Shown piece by piece: positions 22,701-33,932 of a stretch of DNA of 64,000 nt. The position numbers were made by a program, and so were the translations under genes. The notes under the pieces were generated by a model, which was not told where the DNA came from, ran no database searches, and worked only from the letters and a program-made list of their open reading frames with translations. The stretch's first letter is position 1. Each line of letters starts with the position of its first letter. The stretch is from Pelomyxa schiedti (taxonomy: Eukaryota; Evosea; Pelobiontida; Pelomyxidae): the NCBI GenBank assembly GCA_020536535.1, contig JAHLWZ010000231.1, positions 1 to 64,000 on the forward strand, read 5' to 3'.

Positions 22701-25700
22701 CCACTGGGTGTGCCAAGCCACACTGTATCCTGAACAAAAGTCATTGTACACACAACAGGGCACGGAATTTTCTATAATGATGTCAAAAGAGAATGCCAGG
22801 TGGAGTAGGAAGTGACCAGCAGACAAGTTAGTCGCTATTGTGAATGAGTGGAATGAAATTTGCAAAGAATGGATACCGACACACTCCAAACTCGGATAGT
22901 CAAATCAGCAGCAGAAGACCATACCTCGTTGTTTTTCCCTAGGAGAGTGTATATAGGACCTTGGGTATGGCCTTCCAGTTTCTTGAAGTCCGGGGTGAGT
23001 GCCTAAGGGAAAAAGGTTAATTGAAGTCAAATGTGAGATACACACCGATTTGTATACCCTCAGGACTTCATCGTCACAGGCCAACCAAATAGTACCATTA
23101 ATGTGTAATATTGATCGTACAACGCTTGGAACTTCCAAAAACGGGTACGCAGTGCTGGATCCCTGATACCTGGGATGTGTATTGCGTATTGGATAACAGA
23201 ATATAAAATAACAGTGGCATATCTTTTGAGAGTTTTTGAATAAAACCAGTTGTTCCAAATTTGCCCGCAACCCAGTTATGTGTTGACACCAAAGTTACAC
23301 AGTGGGGAATTCCACTGAGATGTAGAGATTGTGTTGGCTGATCCTGGAGGTTTCAAAAAAACTGTTAGTTCCAGAAAAGCATCGCCTGTTGCAACCATGG
23401 TCTTGGTCGGACTTGAATTGTCCTGAGTCATCCCAGGCAGTGTTTTCATTGACACCAATACAGAACGTAATTTCTTGCTGATTTCCACAATTATCTCCTC
23501 CCACTTGGCGTGCTTTTTCCTGTCGTGCAGGTACTTGCGGTACTCTTCATCAGTCGTGCAAGCCTCTATTGCAGGTCTGGGTGGTTCAGGTGGCGCAATT
23601 TGCTTGGCAAAGTCAATGTAACGAATATTCAATGAAGATTGTGCAGAAGCACTTGGAGCGGGTGACTGTGATGAACGGGAATCAAGTTCCCCAGACAGAG
23701 ATCGCTTTAATTCTTGTATCTGTGCAAAATGAGATAGACGTAGAAAAATAGCTACACACTGTGGTTGGTTGTAAGTCTTCCGTAATGGCTGATTGCACCT
23801 GCTAATGATTGGTGGGTAGGATGAAGAGGAAAAAGGCTTCAATAAGATAACTGCACCTTCGAAAAGAGTGTCTCATTTCGGTTTCTTTCAAATTCCAGCT
23901 GGTTACGAAGCAAATCAAGTTCTTCTGCAGTACAAACTCTTTCGGTTGCTGAGTATAAAAATGAGAAGAATTTCAATGGAAACGAAGCGGAACTTTGAGT
24001 CTCAACATCTAAAGGTTTTCTGATCCCTGTGGTTGAAGCTGTAAAAATCGGGTGTTGGCGGTTGTTGCATTTGGTAAGATTTTCTTACCTGGCACATCCA
24101 AGCTCGCAGCTGGCTGTGCAGCATCAATTTTTGCAAGTAACTTGAGAATTAGTTCTTGATTCGCCTATCAATAGTGTTGGTGTGACTTGATAACAACAGT
24201 ACTCACTGTGCTTTGTAAAAGTGGCAGGGAAGGCTTTTTCAGAAGCTCCATATTTTTTTGTTGTTCTTCCTTGAATCTTCTTCTCAAGTAACGTTGCTCC
24301 TGTTTCTGTGTTAAAAGTTTCAAAACCTAGAAAGTATTTTGATTGCCTCCTCTGAACTTTTGAGTTTTGAGGTTAGTATCTTTATTGTCTCAGATGTTTC
24401 TTCACGCAGTGTTCTTCTCTTGTGACGTTCATCATCAAGTTCCTAGTATTCCTTGAATTAATTCCCAAACAATGCAGGCATTGTACCAGTTGAATGGAAC
24501 GCCGTTTTTCAACCTCTTCATCCAATTCTCTGGTATAATGTAAGTGTGAATGAGATTTCCAGAGATTGTGCACCTCTGAATTGAGATTATTGCTCGCTCA
24601 CTGTCAATATTGGTGTTAGCATCTCTGGTCCAACCTTGAGGCGCCTATTAGCTCGGGAACCAATAATAACATTGTGCCATTACTTGAAGAAGACTGGCTA
24701 TGATTTGTGTAGTCATCTTCTTCAGCTGGTAAAGTTGCCTGGTAGTACTGCTGGTATTGATGATGTGAAGGACGCGGCGCATGAAAAGACTGCGCCGGCG
24801 GCTGCTGGTACAGGACTTGTGGGTGTCCTTCGCTTTGGTGCAGGAGTTGCGCCTGGTACCGCAGTGGCACCTGCTGCCTTTCCACTTCCAGAATGCTTTT
24901 TTTCCTGCGGTGCTGATGCCGGTGTTGATGCTGGTGCTCGTGCTGCTGCTGCTCCGGCTGCTGCTCGTGAGCGCGCGAGCTGCGGTGTGCGTGCTTCCCC
25001 GTGTGGTGGCCGTGCTCGCGGTAGGGATCGGCAGTGGGGCCGACAGCATACTGCGGGGGAGGGGCGGGGCCACAGAAGTCACCACCACCGCCGCCCCCCA
25101 TGGTGTACATCAGCTCCGGAGCCATGATGCCACATTCGTAGGGAGGCTCCAAGGGAGCCCATGAGTCGAGGAACGGGGCGCACACGCCGCCGCTCCCGTA
25201 CATTTGGTGGGCCTGGGCAGGGGACAGAGGGGACGACGCAGACATCATCTCCCGCTGTTGCGGCTGCGCGGCGTTGGCACCCGCGGACATTGGCAGCTTG
25301 TTTCCGCCGGCGCTGGTCCTGCGGTCCCGCGTCTCCCTCTCCCTCTCCCGCGCGGCGTCGGGCGAGCCGGAGCGCCCGGGCTTGCGCGGGTGCTTGTGGG
25401 TTCCCTCTCCGCCGCCGCTGCTCCCCCCACTGCCGCCGCCTCCGCCTCCGCCCCCGCCCCCGCCCCCGCCCTCGGCCTGCTGCTGGTCCCGGCGGGACGC
25501 GTCCTCGTCGTTGTGGCGGTGCCGGTGCTGGGTCTGCTGCTGCTGTTGCTGTTGCTGCTGGTGAAGGTGGCTCGAGTCGTTCTGGGGGTCGCGCCTGTTG
25601 GTGATGGCAACGGCGGCCCCGCTGCGGGACGACGGGGAGTGCGAGCCCCGCAAGGGGATTACGGAGGGGGGGCAAGCCAGGGTCGCGGCAGACGCCGCCG

Positions 25701-25989
25701 TGCCCGGGGAGGGCGGCGCCAGGGACGACGCCGAGGTGCTGGCGGCCGGCCGCTCCCCGCCCCCGCCTGGCCCGCTGCGCTTGTAGCTCGGGGCAGGGGG
25801 GGCCGCCATGTCGTCGCGGGCACGGCGGGCGACCGGTGGGGAGCTGGAGCTGTGCGGGGGGCACGCCGCGCTGAACGACGCGGAGGCGTGCAGCGAGTTG
25901 CTCGGGGGCTCCGCGGGCCGCGACGGCGCCGTGTGGCTCCGCCGTGCCGACGCCCCGTGGCTGTTATTGGACGCTGGTGTCGATGCCAT
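19764..25989 (-). CDS. Large ArfGEF-type protein: coiled coil, WD40-like, C1, Sec7, PH-like
   Basis: Read from ATG at 25989 to TAA at 19764 with many short introns. Order: a long low-complexity N-terminus with poly-Gln, poly-Gly and His patches (25989-24640); coiled coil (about 24600-23700); a beta-propeller-like region (about 23330-22100); a C1-like zinc finger around 22080-21920 (HHYCAACKDP... then CNTCTHTNCDLPDYVCP); a Ser/Thr-rich linker; a Sec7 domain (21680-21145); a PH-like segment (20966-20680); and a Ser/Pro-rich tail. In the Sec7 domain, FNLPVEGQKI keeps the Glu finger that displaces magnesium and GDP from Arf GTPases. Expected role: Arf activation in membrane traffic. Coiled-coil exons join in frame. 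That the N-terminal low-complexity exon belongs to the same gene is likely but not proven. Confidence 0.72.
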
Positions 25990-26160
25990 TTGCCCTTTGA
26001 TGTGTTGTGTTGATGTTTGAGTGGTGCTTCGGTATTTTCTGATCTTCGTGCAAGTTGATTTCGCAAAAAACGAACGTACTTCGGCACTTGGTAAGAATGG
26101 TGGTTCCACAGAGGTTTGTTTTGTTTTGTTTACTTTATACATATGTAGTGGAGTGGAACC

Positions 26161-26915
26161 TCAGTGTGTCAGCTCTGCTTCTCGAAGAACTGCCAAGATG
26201 GATTGCATCACACAAAAAAGCCCTAGTAAAATGCCACAACAAGCACCAACAAGCCATGTCACAACAAGTGTCATGGATAATCTGTACAGTTTTGGTGCCA
26301 GGTGCATCTGTGTGCGTTGTGAGGTTAAAGGAAAACAGATGGGCTTTACTTACGCAATCTTGTGTGTGGAAAACCCATACAGAACCAAATGGATACCACA
26401 AAACGGAGGCAAATAACAGAGCCAAGCCAATCTGAAGTATTGACCGAATCCGCATTCTCATGCTCATTGAACTAACAGCATGTATGTGTGCTGTGATATC
26501 CACGTTTTATTTATTAATTTTTATTTATTTATTGAGTTGGTAGGAATGAGGTTCAAAGTCTACTCACTCTACTCTTTGAGCTAGCTTAGGTAAAAAGAAA
26601 AACGCAATCAACATCAACAAGCATGCCAGCGCTTTTTTGAAATGTCTCTACAAACCACGAACAAAAAGACAAAGCATGACAACACCAGCAAAACTCATAA
26701 CAAAATAAAATAACAGCCAGTAAGAGCGACCCAACAACAAAGTATAGGAACCTGAGAGTATAGACAAGACAAGGATGAATGCCTGGAGTGGTACGTCGCA
26801 CGTGTCATTCCACTCCAGAACAACCACGGCACACTCCACGACGCCAAGTACGCCAGCCACGCCAAGGACAACCAATTCCACCAATTTGTTGTTCTCCCTC
26901 AGCCTAGTTCATATT
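26161..26915 (-). CDS. Multi-pass membrane protein, about five membrane segments
   Basis: The last three exons are clear. About 26915-26640 encodes three hydrophobic spans (VELVVLGVAGVLGVVECAVV; FILVLSILSGSYTLLL; YWLLFYFVMSFAGVVMLCLF). An exon from about 26476 encodes a fourth (ILQIGLALLFASVLWYPF). One from about 26290 encodes a fifth (LVVTWLVGACCGILLGLFCV), ending at TGA 26161. The intron between the last two (GTAAGT...CACACAG) keeps frame. The start lies upstream of 26915 and was not found. I do not recognise the family. Confidence 0.6.
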
Positions 26916-27247
26916 TGTTTTAGTGGTTTGGGTAGGGGGGTTGGGTGTGCAAATCAAGTCGAAGGCGATCAATGGAGTGGCTGTTGGGAGTCGGTCGTGG
27001 GGGCGTGTTTGTGTTTGACAAGAGAATATGTTGCACCATGGCAAAATGCTAGCAATAAATTGCATCCAGTGCTGTAGATGGCGTATTGGCACAAATCCGG
27101 CTTTCTTGTTTTTTCCGAGTTTCCGTGGTTTTCGTTTTTTTTTATTTGTTTGTACCGTACCAATCAGGGGTGATGGTAATTAAAGAGGGTGTTACAGTGG
27201 TACTGAGGTTTTTTTACAATTTACACTGAATAGGGAATACAATAGTG
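26916..27247. other. Mostly non-coding, may hold first exon of membrane protein gene
   Basis: A minus-strand ATG at about 27040 opens a short Pro/Asn-rich frame that could be a first exon, but no in-frame splice was found. Poly-T tracts are present. Nothing else was recognised. Confidence 0.3.
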
Positions 27248-28790
27248 TCATAGAAGGTTGTTCTTAAGGAGGCCAAATACAGTGATGGTCCCAGCGCCTA
27301 AGAGATACACAAACTTCACCACCGTTGTCCTGTACACTGTAATGCCAAGGAGGCTGAATCCTTGGCTCACAGTTTGTATTTGCTGCATAAGTGCTCCGTA
27401 TGCCTCAATATCCAACGGGTTGATTGAGGGGCTGTCACCTGAAGTAGAGGGCGCGGTAATGAATGCTGGTTGCTGTACGTTTGGTGGAAGTGCTGAGCAC
27501 ACTGTTGAAGTAGGAATTCCGGAAAAAATTTCAGCAATGTTTGTGGGGAAGTCGCTCAAGTAGTATGAAGTTACGTGACCGAGGGCATACAACTGCATAA
27601 GCAATAGAAGCAAGTAAAGTGTTACGATCGCGGAGTACCAGTGCAAGTCCGGCTGGAGCCGAATTAGGTCTATGTCTGCCTGGTTCGTTCCAACCATTAC
27701 CAGTATCAGAGCAGTCCATGACAGGATGTGAGCTCCCGCTTGTGGTAGTAATATCCACTGAAGCCGGGAGTTGAATTTTATCATTCTCGAGTTCATTCTC
27801 GCATGTTCAGATATCAGCCATATTACAGAGGAAGGGCTCCCTGAAGATGAAGAGTGGATTACTGATAAGGTGAGACACTCAAACTGCATCACGCGGTCGA
27901 GCCACATCCTGGAGGCAAGTATTACAATGGCCGAAGTGATGCACACCAGGTATCCAGACGCACTAAGGAGTGGAATGGTGGGTATGCCTTCGAAATTCGC
28001 AAGGTCCTCACTTGCAAAGAGAACAGAGGATGACACCAGGGAAAATGTGCACACTAGAGCTGTAAGGAGTATCAACAGAACCATAACTACAAACACGCCC
28101 TTGTGCCACCTCAAAATCCTTCTGAGTGCCATAGAACACCTCCATCTGTTGTTGTACAACAGATAGTGCGGGTGTGTACCAGAAGAGAGCTCCTTCAGCG
28201 TATCTTCCAGAGCGCCAGAGTCGCAGAACTTGCACACGAGCACATACAGAGGGAGGCAGAACCCCTCCTCGATAGCGTACGAGGCCATGTATATCGTCCT
28301 GATCACCAGCGGGGCGTCGCCCTCCAAGTGGAAGTACGACCAGTGGATGTCGTTCCAGCAGCACCACACCACCAGCGCGGACAGAGCCACCACGACGGCC
28401 GCCCTGTGCGCCCCCAGCAAGGCCCCCCTCCTCCCTCTCCCGCACCCGCACCAGCCCCCGCTGCCCGGCATGCTCGCGGCGGCCCCAGCCACTGCCACGG
28501 CCACACTCGCCGGGCCGGGGGCAGGGAGTGGTGGCGGGGGGCCCGCGGGGGTGCCGCCGGCAGGGTGGCTGGGAGGGGTGTGCGGCGGCGGGCCCGGGGC
28601 GGGGGCGCCGGAGTGGCTGCCCACGACCGAGGAGCCCCGGGCTCGGGTGGAGGGAGATAGCGGGCAGCCTATGAGGGCCCCCGCGAGCCACAGCCCGCGG
28701 AACACGCGGGACAGGGTTACTGCTGGCCCGGGGCGGCGGGCTCCCCCGCCCCCGCCGGTCGTGCTCGTGGTGGGTCGCGGCGGCGTTCAT
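27248..28790 (-). CDS. Multi-pass membrane protein, unrecognised family
   Basis: Exon 1 is 28790-28721 and exon 2 is 28668-27248, with a 52-nt intron (GTAACC...CATAG). The join is in frame and the total of 1491 nt gives 496 aa. A Pro/Ala/Gly-rich N-terminus is followed by about seven hydrophobic spans, including VVVALSALVVWCCW, VFVVMVLLILLTALVCTFSL, YLVCITSAIVILAS, AHILSWTALILVMV and SAIVTLYLLLLLMQLYAL. The last is FVYLLGAGTITVFGLL at the C-terminus. The long loop between the last two spans is Ser/Pro-rich. The arrangement recalls some insect-gustatory-receptor-like and protist sensory membrane proteins, but I see no diagnostic motif. Confidence 0.72.
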
Positions 28791-28939
28791 GTTTGAGGGT
28801 TGTTAAGATGAGAAATCAACTGTTTGATTTTCCTGTAACAGCAAAATTCGTTGACTAGGTTTGGGGGAAGTGGGCGAGCCCAAACGCAAGATAATGAGGT
28901 GTTTTGGTTTTAGTTGGGTTTTTTACATGTGTGTCTGGC

Positions 28940-30842
28940 TCATCCCATGAAGGTTTTAATGATTTGGGAAATGGAGGTTCGGCAGATAGGGCACTTGTGT
29001 ATTTTGGGTTTGAGTAACTTGGAACACTCAAAACAAACACACAGGTGTCCACAGGGAACAATTACCTGGGGTTTTTGGAGGGGAAGGAGTGAGATAACAG
29101 GTAAAAAGATAAGGGGCATCCATACAGTGTTTATCTTGGCATCATAGCATATCTTTAATGGTAGTGAGATACTGACTGATGTTTAAAAAAGGAAAGGCAT
29201 TACTGTGCATTCGCCGGCCGCTGTATTGTCTTGTGCGCCATCAACCTTGGGTTTTTTGGGAGACGGCTGAACTGCTGCAGCTGAATCAGAAGAAGCTGAA
29301 GTAGAACTTGTGGTTGTCACAGATGCGGATGGAGGAGCTACTGCAGCGGAAAGCGTAGGAAGCAACAAAGGAAAGGAAGGAGGAAGTAATGGGGGTAGTA
29401 AAGGCAGTGGAGCGGGTCTTACCTCTCCTACAAAGAAAGAAGGTTAATGTGAAGCGAGGATATTTTATTGTTGCGCAAGGTGATCAACCATCTACAAAAG
29501 CTAGCCAAGATGCTGTTGCTCCCCATACAATCGTGTCCCGCCAGGTACCACAAGTCAAAGTAAATCCAGCATGATATATTCCTGTTTCGATGACCTTTCA
29601 GAATTAATTTCAAAGTGTGTTACAAGCTTAAAAAAAAAACCTTGATTCTATTGTCATCTTCATTAGAGACATCAACTGCAGATAACAATACAACCCCAGA
29701 AGGCTTTTTCTCAAAGTAGGATCCAAAACTAATCGGATATTGAATCTCTCGATCTCCACTTCCTTCGTCAAGCGTCCAAGCTGGGAGTCTATTGTTGAAT
29801 CTATGTGTCCCTACCTTAAGAAGCCACTTACTATCTGCAATATAACTCGAGGACTAACCTTGATTGCAGCACCATTTGAGTCCTCTAGATCAGCATCCAC
29901 AGCTAGCCAAGCAACTGTGACTCCGTTAACCACACTATCACTCCAAGTTACTGCAGATAATTGGAAACTGTCTAATGACACAGAATCCACTGTCACTGAA
30001 AGTCTACGGCCAGTTAGATTACTTGACCAATAGAAATGGCTCGCCTGTGATCTTCATGCTTAGAAACATCCAGGCCAGAAATACAAGCAATCACTTTGGG
30101 TATCTTCACGAAAGTCTTTGTAAACATGACCCGAACACTATACCTACGATTGCCTGTGCCTGATGATAAAGTCCAACCAGATAAAGTCCTGCGAAATGCA
30201 TAGCTATGTTGAAGAGTTAATTAATTTTCAGCCCCATTTGAGCTTACATTCCGGTTTCAAGCCTGGCGCCATCAATCATAGCAGGTGCCTTTTCAAAAGC
30301 AAGAAAACTCGCTGAAGCGGACCACACATGACTATCTCTCCAGGTGGAAAACCGTATATCAAATCCCGTTCTTTCCACGTTCTATTATTTGTTACGGTGT
30401 TACCCACTACAGTGTATCTACCAAAGGTTGAACAGAAATCCTGTGATCAGCTTCTGTAAGCAAGTCCAGAGCAGATAACCCAAGGAATACCTACATATAA
30501 AACATGCAATTTTTTTAGTCACTGCATGCCACAAACAACACACAAAAAGTTCACAATACATCCCAAACAAAAGTCGTCATTCTCTCCAACAACAACAACA
30601 ACAAAAACAAAAAAACAAAAAAAAAAAGAGAAGAGAGATACAGCAGGGGGATCAGCAAAGGGCCTGACGAAATTTATATGCTGGCAGAACGGCCTCTCCC
30701 CATTGCCCTTGTGTAGCTTCCACCCCGTCGCCGACATGGTCTTGTCGCGCCTCTTGGACGGCCACACGATCCCGCTCTCGCACCGTATAGCTTTTATCGG
30801 CTGCCCTTGTGCATCATAGACGACTGCCGCTGATGCCGCCAT
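28940..30842 (-). CDS. Three H-type lectin repeats fused to a C-terminal RING finger
   Basis: Read from ATG 30842 to TGA 28940. Three H-type (discoidin-like) lectin repeats can be followed, each with a segment ending ...D..(N)HR or DDNRIK, then a strand, then a TW or TWRD core and a final W. Repeat 1 has INFVRPFADPPAVSL and DIRFSTWRDSHVW. Repeat 2 has IPKVIACISGLDVS and LSAVTWSDSVV. Repeat 3 has VVLLSAVDVSNEDDNR and LTCGTWRDTIVWGATASWLA. A Pro/Ser/Thr-rich linker with KKPKVD follows. Two small exons then join to give a C3HC4 RING like that of Neuralized: ECTICYDAK, VIVPCGHLCVCFEC, CPICR, ending IIKTFMG. There is no signal peptide. Expected activity is E3 ubiquitin ligase guided by the lectin repeats (inference). 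One intron appears to be GC-AG. Confidence 0.85.
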
Positions 30843-31027
30843 CAACACACCAACCCAAACGGCAAAGAAAAAAAAAATGGTTTGCGTGTTGGATCTGTTG
30901 GGCTTTCGGTTTGGTAATTTAGAATCTCTTATCTGATAACAGAAAAGAGACTTTTGGTTGGTAACACGGGTTCAGTGATTTTTTTTGGTGTCAAAAAAAT
31001 GGTTGTATTTGTAGTACTACATAGGAA

Positions 31028-32245
31028 TCAGCTGTTCATAAAGCCCACCTGAAGGGCTGAAGTGACTTTGGTTTTGAACCGTTCTATTTGGGTTGCGGAG
31101 CCAGTAACTTTCATTGTGAGCTCAATGGATTCAACATCCACACCAGGTTCACCCCATACTTTGTCACGTGGTGCTATGGGTGCTGCATTGTTGTTAGTTG
31201 TTAAACAAAGAAGATAATAATATCATACCAAGTTTGTAAAGGGTGGAAACCGGAAACTTTAGATTCTACAGGGAGTTAGGAAAAAATTTGAACAATTTGT
31301 GTGGCACACTGTTGTTAATTCACCCTCGGAATTTGATTTGATATTCTTTGGCCAGTCAGATTGTGTGGTAGAAACGTGAACAACCTGAGGGGAAAGTTGA
31401 GTAACTTTTAAGATCAAAGGGGAAGAAGCTATACCGATCCAAAAATGGTGGTCCCTTCAAGTACTGAAGCCACAAGAGGTAGCTCAGCTAATACTTGTGA
31501 AGCTGTGGTGCCAGATGGGCTGTCCAATATTGCTTTTAGCCATACAATGGCAAAGCCACTTGATATAACTTTTGCTGCAGTACACAACCACTTATGCGTA
31601 AGTTTGCTAGTAGACGGGTCAAACAGCAACTGAGAAGAAAAAGTCTCCATAACTTCGTTCTGTCAAGGTCAAAAGTGTAAGATACGGTAACATCCAAAAT
31701 AAAAAAAAAACAATTGAAGGGTGATTTACCTCAGTCACTCCCCTCGGCAAATTAGAGGCATACAAAGGGTGCTCGTCGGGCCTCACGACCGGCGTGGTGC
31801 CCGTGCCCGCGCCCCCCGCGAGCTGCGCCCCGTCGCTGGGCTTTGGTTTGGCCGCTGGTGGTGAGCGTGAGCGTTGGCGGGAGGAGCGAGAGCGCGACCG
31901 CGAGCGTGAACGAGAGCGAGAGCGGGAGCGGGAGGGGGCCGGAGGTGACCTGGACGAGGCCCTGCGCCGCGGCGAGCGGCTCCTCCTGGTCTGCGAGGGA
32001 GACCGCGACCTAGAGGGAGACGGGGACCCCGAGCGGGAGCGGGACCGGGAGCGCGGGGAGCGGGACCGGGAGCGCGGGGAGCGTGACCGAGATGGGGACG
32101 GGGAGCGGGACCGCGAGTGCTCGTCGCCGCGCGACCGGGACCTGTCCCCCAGAGACGAGGACTGAGTGGCCACAGCACCACCGGCTCCCCTGCCGAATCT
32201 TATGTGCATTGGCGGCTTGCCCGTCGAAAAACTCCCTCCTCTCAT
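31028..32245 (-). CDS. SR-type RNA-binding protein with RRM
   Basis: Starts at ATG 32245. The first exon has a Gly-rich N-terminus and a long Arg-Ser dipeptide domain, then HPLYASNLPRGVTE, which is an RNP2 strand and helix start. The intron GTAAAT...GACAG joins in frame to NEVMETFSSQ and then SSGFAIVWLK, an RNP1-like strand. Later exons end with a second folded segment (VDVESIELTMKVTGSATQIE) and stop TGA at 31028. SR proteins act in pre-mRNA splicing in the nucleus, which fits this intron-rich genome. The RRM is diverged, and the details of the last exons were not fully checked. Confidence 0.75.
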
Positions 32246-32380
32246 GTCACAACACTCCCACCGTTCACGGTTTTTTTTGTTTTTTTTCTTGTACGTTTTC
32301 GTTCATGTGGGAACGAAGGACAAGAAAAAAATGAAATGCATTCTGCAGAAAATTCCTTTTATTCCTTTTTGACCTTGGAA

Positions 32381-33547
32381 TTAGGGTGACTGGTGTGTAG
32401 TACTTTCAGTGGTTATGGTTGTGGTGGTGTGGTTGGTGGGAACGGTGCAGCATGATTGTGGTTGTTGTTGATTTGGCTTGTTGGAGGCTTGCATCATGTG
32501 TGTGTAGAAAACTCCGCTCTTCATCACCTTGCCACCAAGGTCACATACCCTCCCAGTGAGTTCCCTGTCACTGGTAACAAGGAGTGGAAGGGGCACGCCG
32601 GCGGCCTTCATTCGCGTGAACATCTCTACTATAGTGTCATCGGCTATAGTATCCGAGCCGCTGAGAAGCACCTCCACTCCACCTTTGGACAAGGCCGCCG
32701 CGTCGCCAGAGCCATCAAAGATGATGTCATATTTCAAGTGATTGGCGGATTCAGATGTGGAGAACTCTGCAACCATATCTACAAGGCCAACACGGGCCAG
32801 TCCACGAGACCTCCGCATCTCTTTGGCAGGTTAGACTGGAAAAGTTGTTATGAAAGGAATCAGATACTAGTACGGAGTGTAGGATCACAGCCAATAATAT
32901 TGTATCCATCAACAAGAACACATGTGATTCCGAGCAGCTCCCCAGGGTGTGGCAGATTATCTATTCTACAGGTTTCAAGTTTCTCATAGAGTAGTTCCCT
33001 CTTCCTCTTCCTGTCTTCAGCAGTGGCTTTATTGTCGAGCCTTGATTTGCCCATCCCCTCACGAGAGCCCATATAAGAAGCGCAAGACGTAGTAACACTC
33101 ATAGGAGGCGCAGCAGCAGTAGAGGCAGCAGCTGTGGTAAGGATTGTTGGTTTTTCCCCACCCAGAACCCCCCCATCCAGCCCCAGCCCCAGCCCCAGCC
33201 CCGGTGTGTGTCCCTCTGTCTGTTTTTCCACCCCCGAAGGAGAATGTACCATATTGTTTTCTTCTGCCTGTTCTGTCTTAGTGCTAGCCATTAGTTCGCT
33301 TTTGAGTGCCCTTCTGGCGTCTTGGTAGGTCTTTCTTTCGCTCCTATCCAAGGCCCTCCACTCCTGCAAAGGGGCACAAAAAAAAAAAAAACAACCTTCA
33401 GTCTAAAGAAAGAGCGAGTGGAGGAAAGACCTGTCTGTACTGACGTCGTACTTCCATGGGAAGATCCCTTATGACCAGATCTGGTTGGTTTAACAACTCC
33501 CTAGCATAAAGAAGAAACGCTGGTGGCACGGAAATTGTGCGAGGCAT
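32381..33547 (-). CDS. HMG-box-like / YacP-type NYN domain protein
   Basis: ATG at 33547. Exon 1 plus exon 2 give an HMG-box-like N-terminus: PPAFLLYARELL, then EVRRQYRQEWRALDRSERKTYQDARRAL. A disordered middle follows, with (GL)n repeats. Then comes LVDGYNIIGCDPTLR, the signature of YacP/Rae1-like NYN (PIN-like) ribonucleases. It continues in the next exon with LVDMVAEFS, YDIIFDGSGD, VEVLLSGSDTIADD and PLLVTSDRELTGRV. The acidic residues of this fold (Asp in VDGYN, Asp in FDG, Asp in TIADD, Asp in TSDRE) are all present, so RNA cleavage is expected. Stop at 32381 after a Gln/Thr-rich tail. Confidence 0.8.
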
Positions 33548-33932
33548 GTTTGTCTTCGGTTTGCTTAACGATCAAATTATTCAAGTTTTTTGTATTTTTT
33601 TGAATGTTTTCTGTTGTTAACAGACTTTCGGTTTTTGTTGGGTTTCGTGACTTTTAGACAACAAATATCTTGCTGGCAATCCGGTAGTGGAAAGGAAACT
33701 TGTAGAAAACTGCCAGGCAATTTGTTTGTACTTGGGTTCTGAGTTCTCTGAGAGAATTGGGTGCTCTCAGCCCACAGGGAGTAGGCGGCACTCATTACTC
33801 CTACTCACCGGGAGCACCTCCGGTTCCTTTATGTCTGTGACTAGTAGTGAGAGACTTTCCAGATGGAAGGATCTTTCCTGAGTTAACTGTACGTATTTTC
33901 ACTGAACACGGAAGGAAAAGGAACAAAGACGA
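33548..33932. promoter_or_regulatory. Intergenic region between divergent genes
   Basis: This 385-base stretch separates the start codons of the NYN protein (minus) and the GPCR (plus). It must contain both promoters unless leader exons exist. T-rich near the minus start and A-rich near the plus start; no defined motif seen. Confidence 0.35.

Noticed and set aside
25079..25864. Long antisense open frames opposite the ArfGEF N-terminus
   Set aside because: GC-rich low-complexity DNA lacks stops in every frame; the poly-Gln and poly-Gly frame joins the coiled-coil exons, the others do not.
31794..32165. Glu/Arg-rich open frame on the plus strand
   Set aside because: It is the mirror image of the Arg-Ser repeat of the SR protein on the minus strand.
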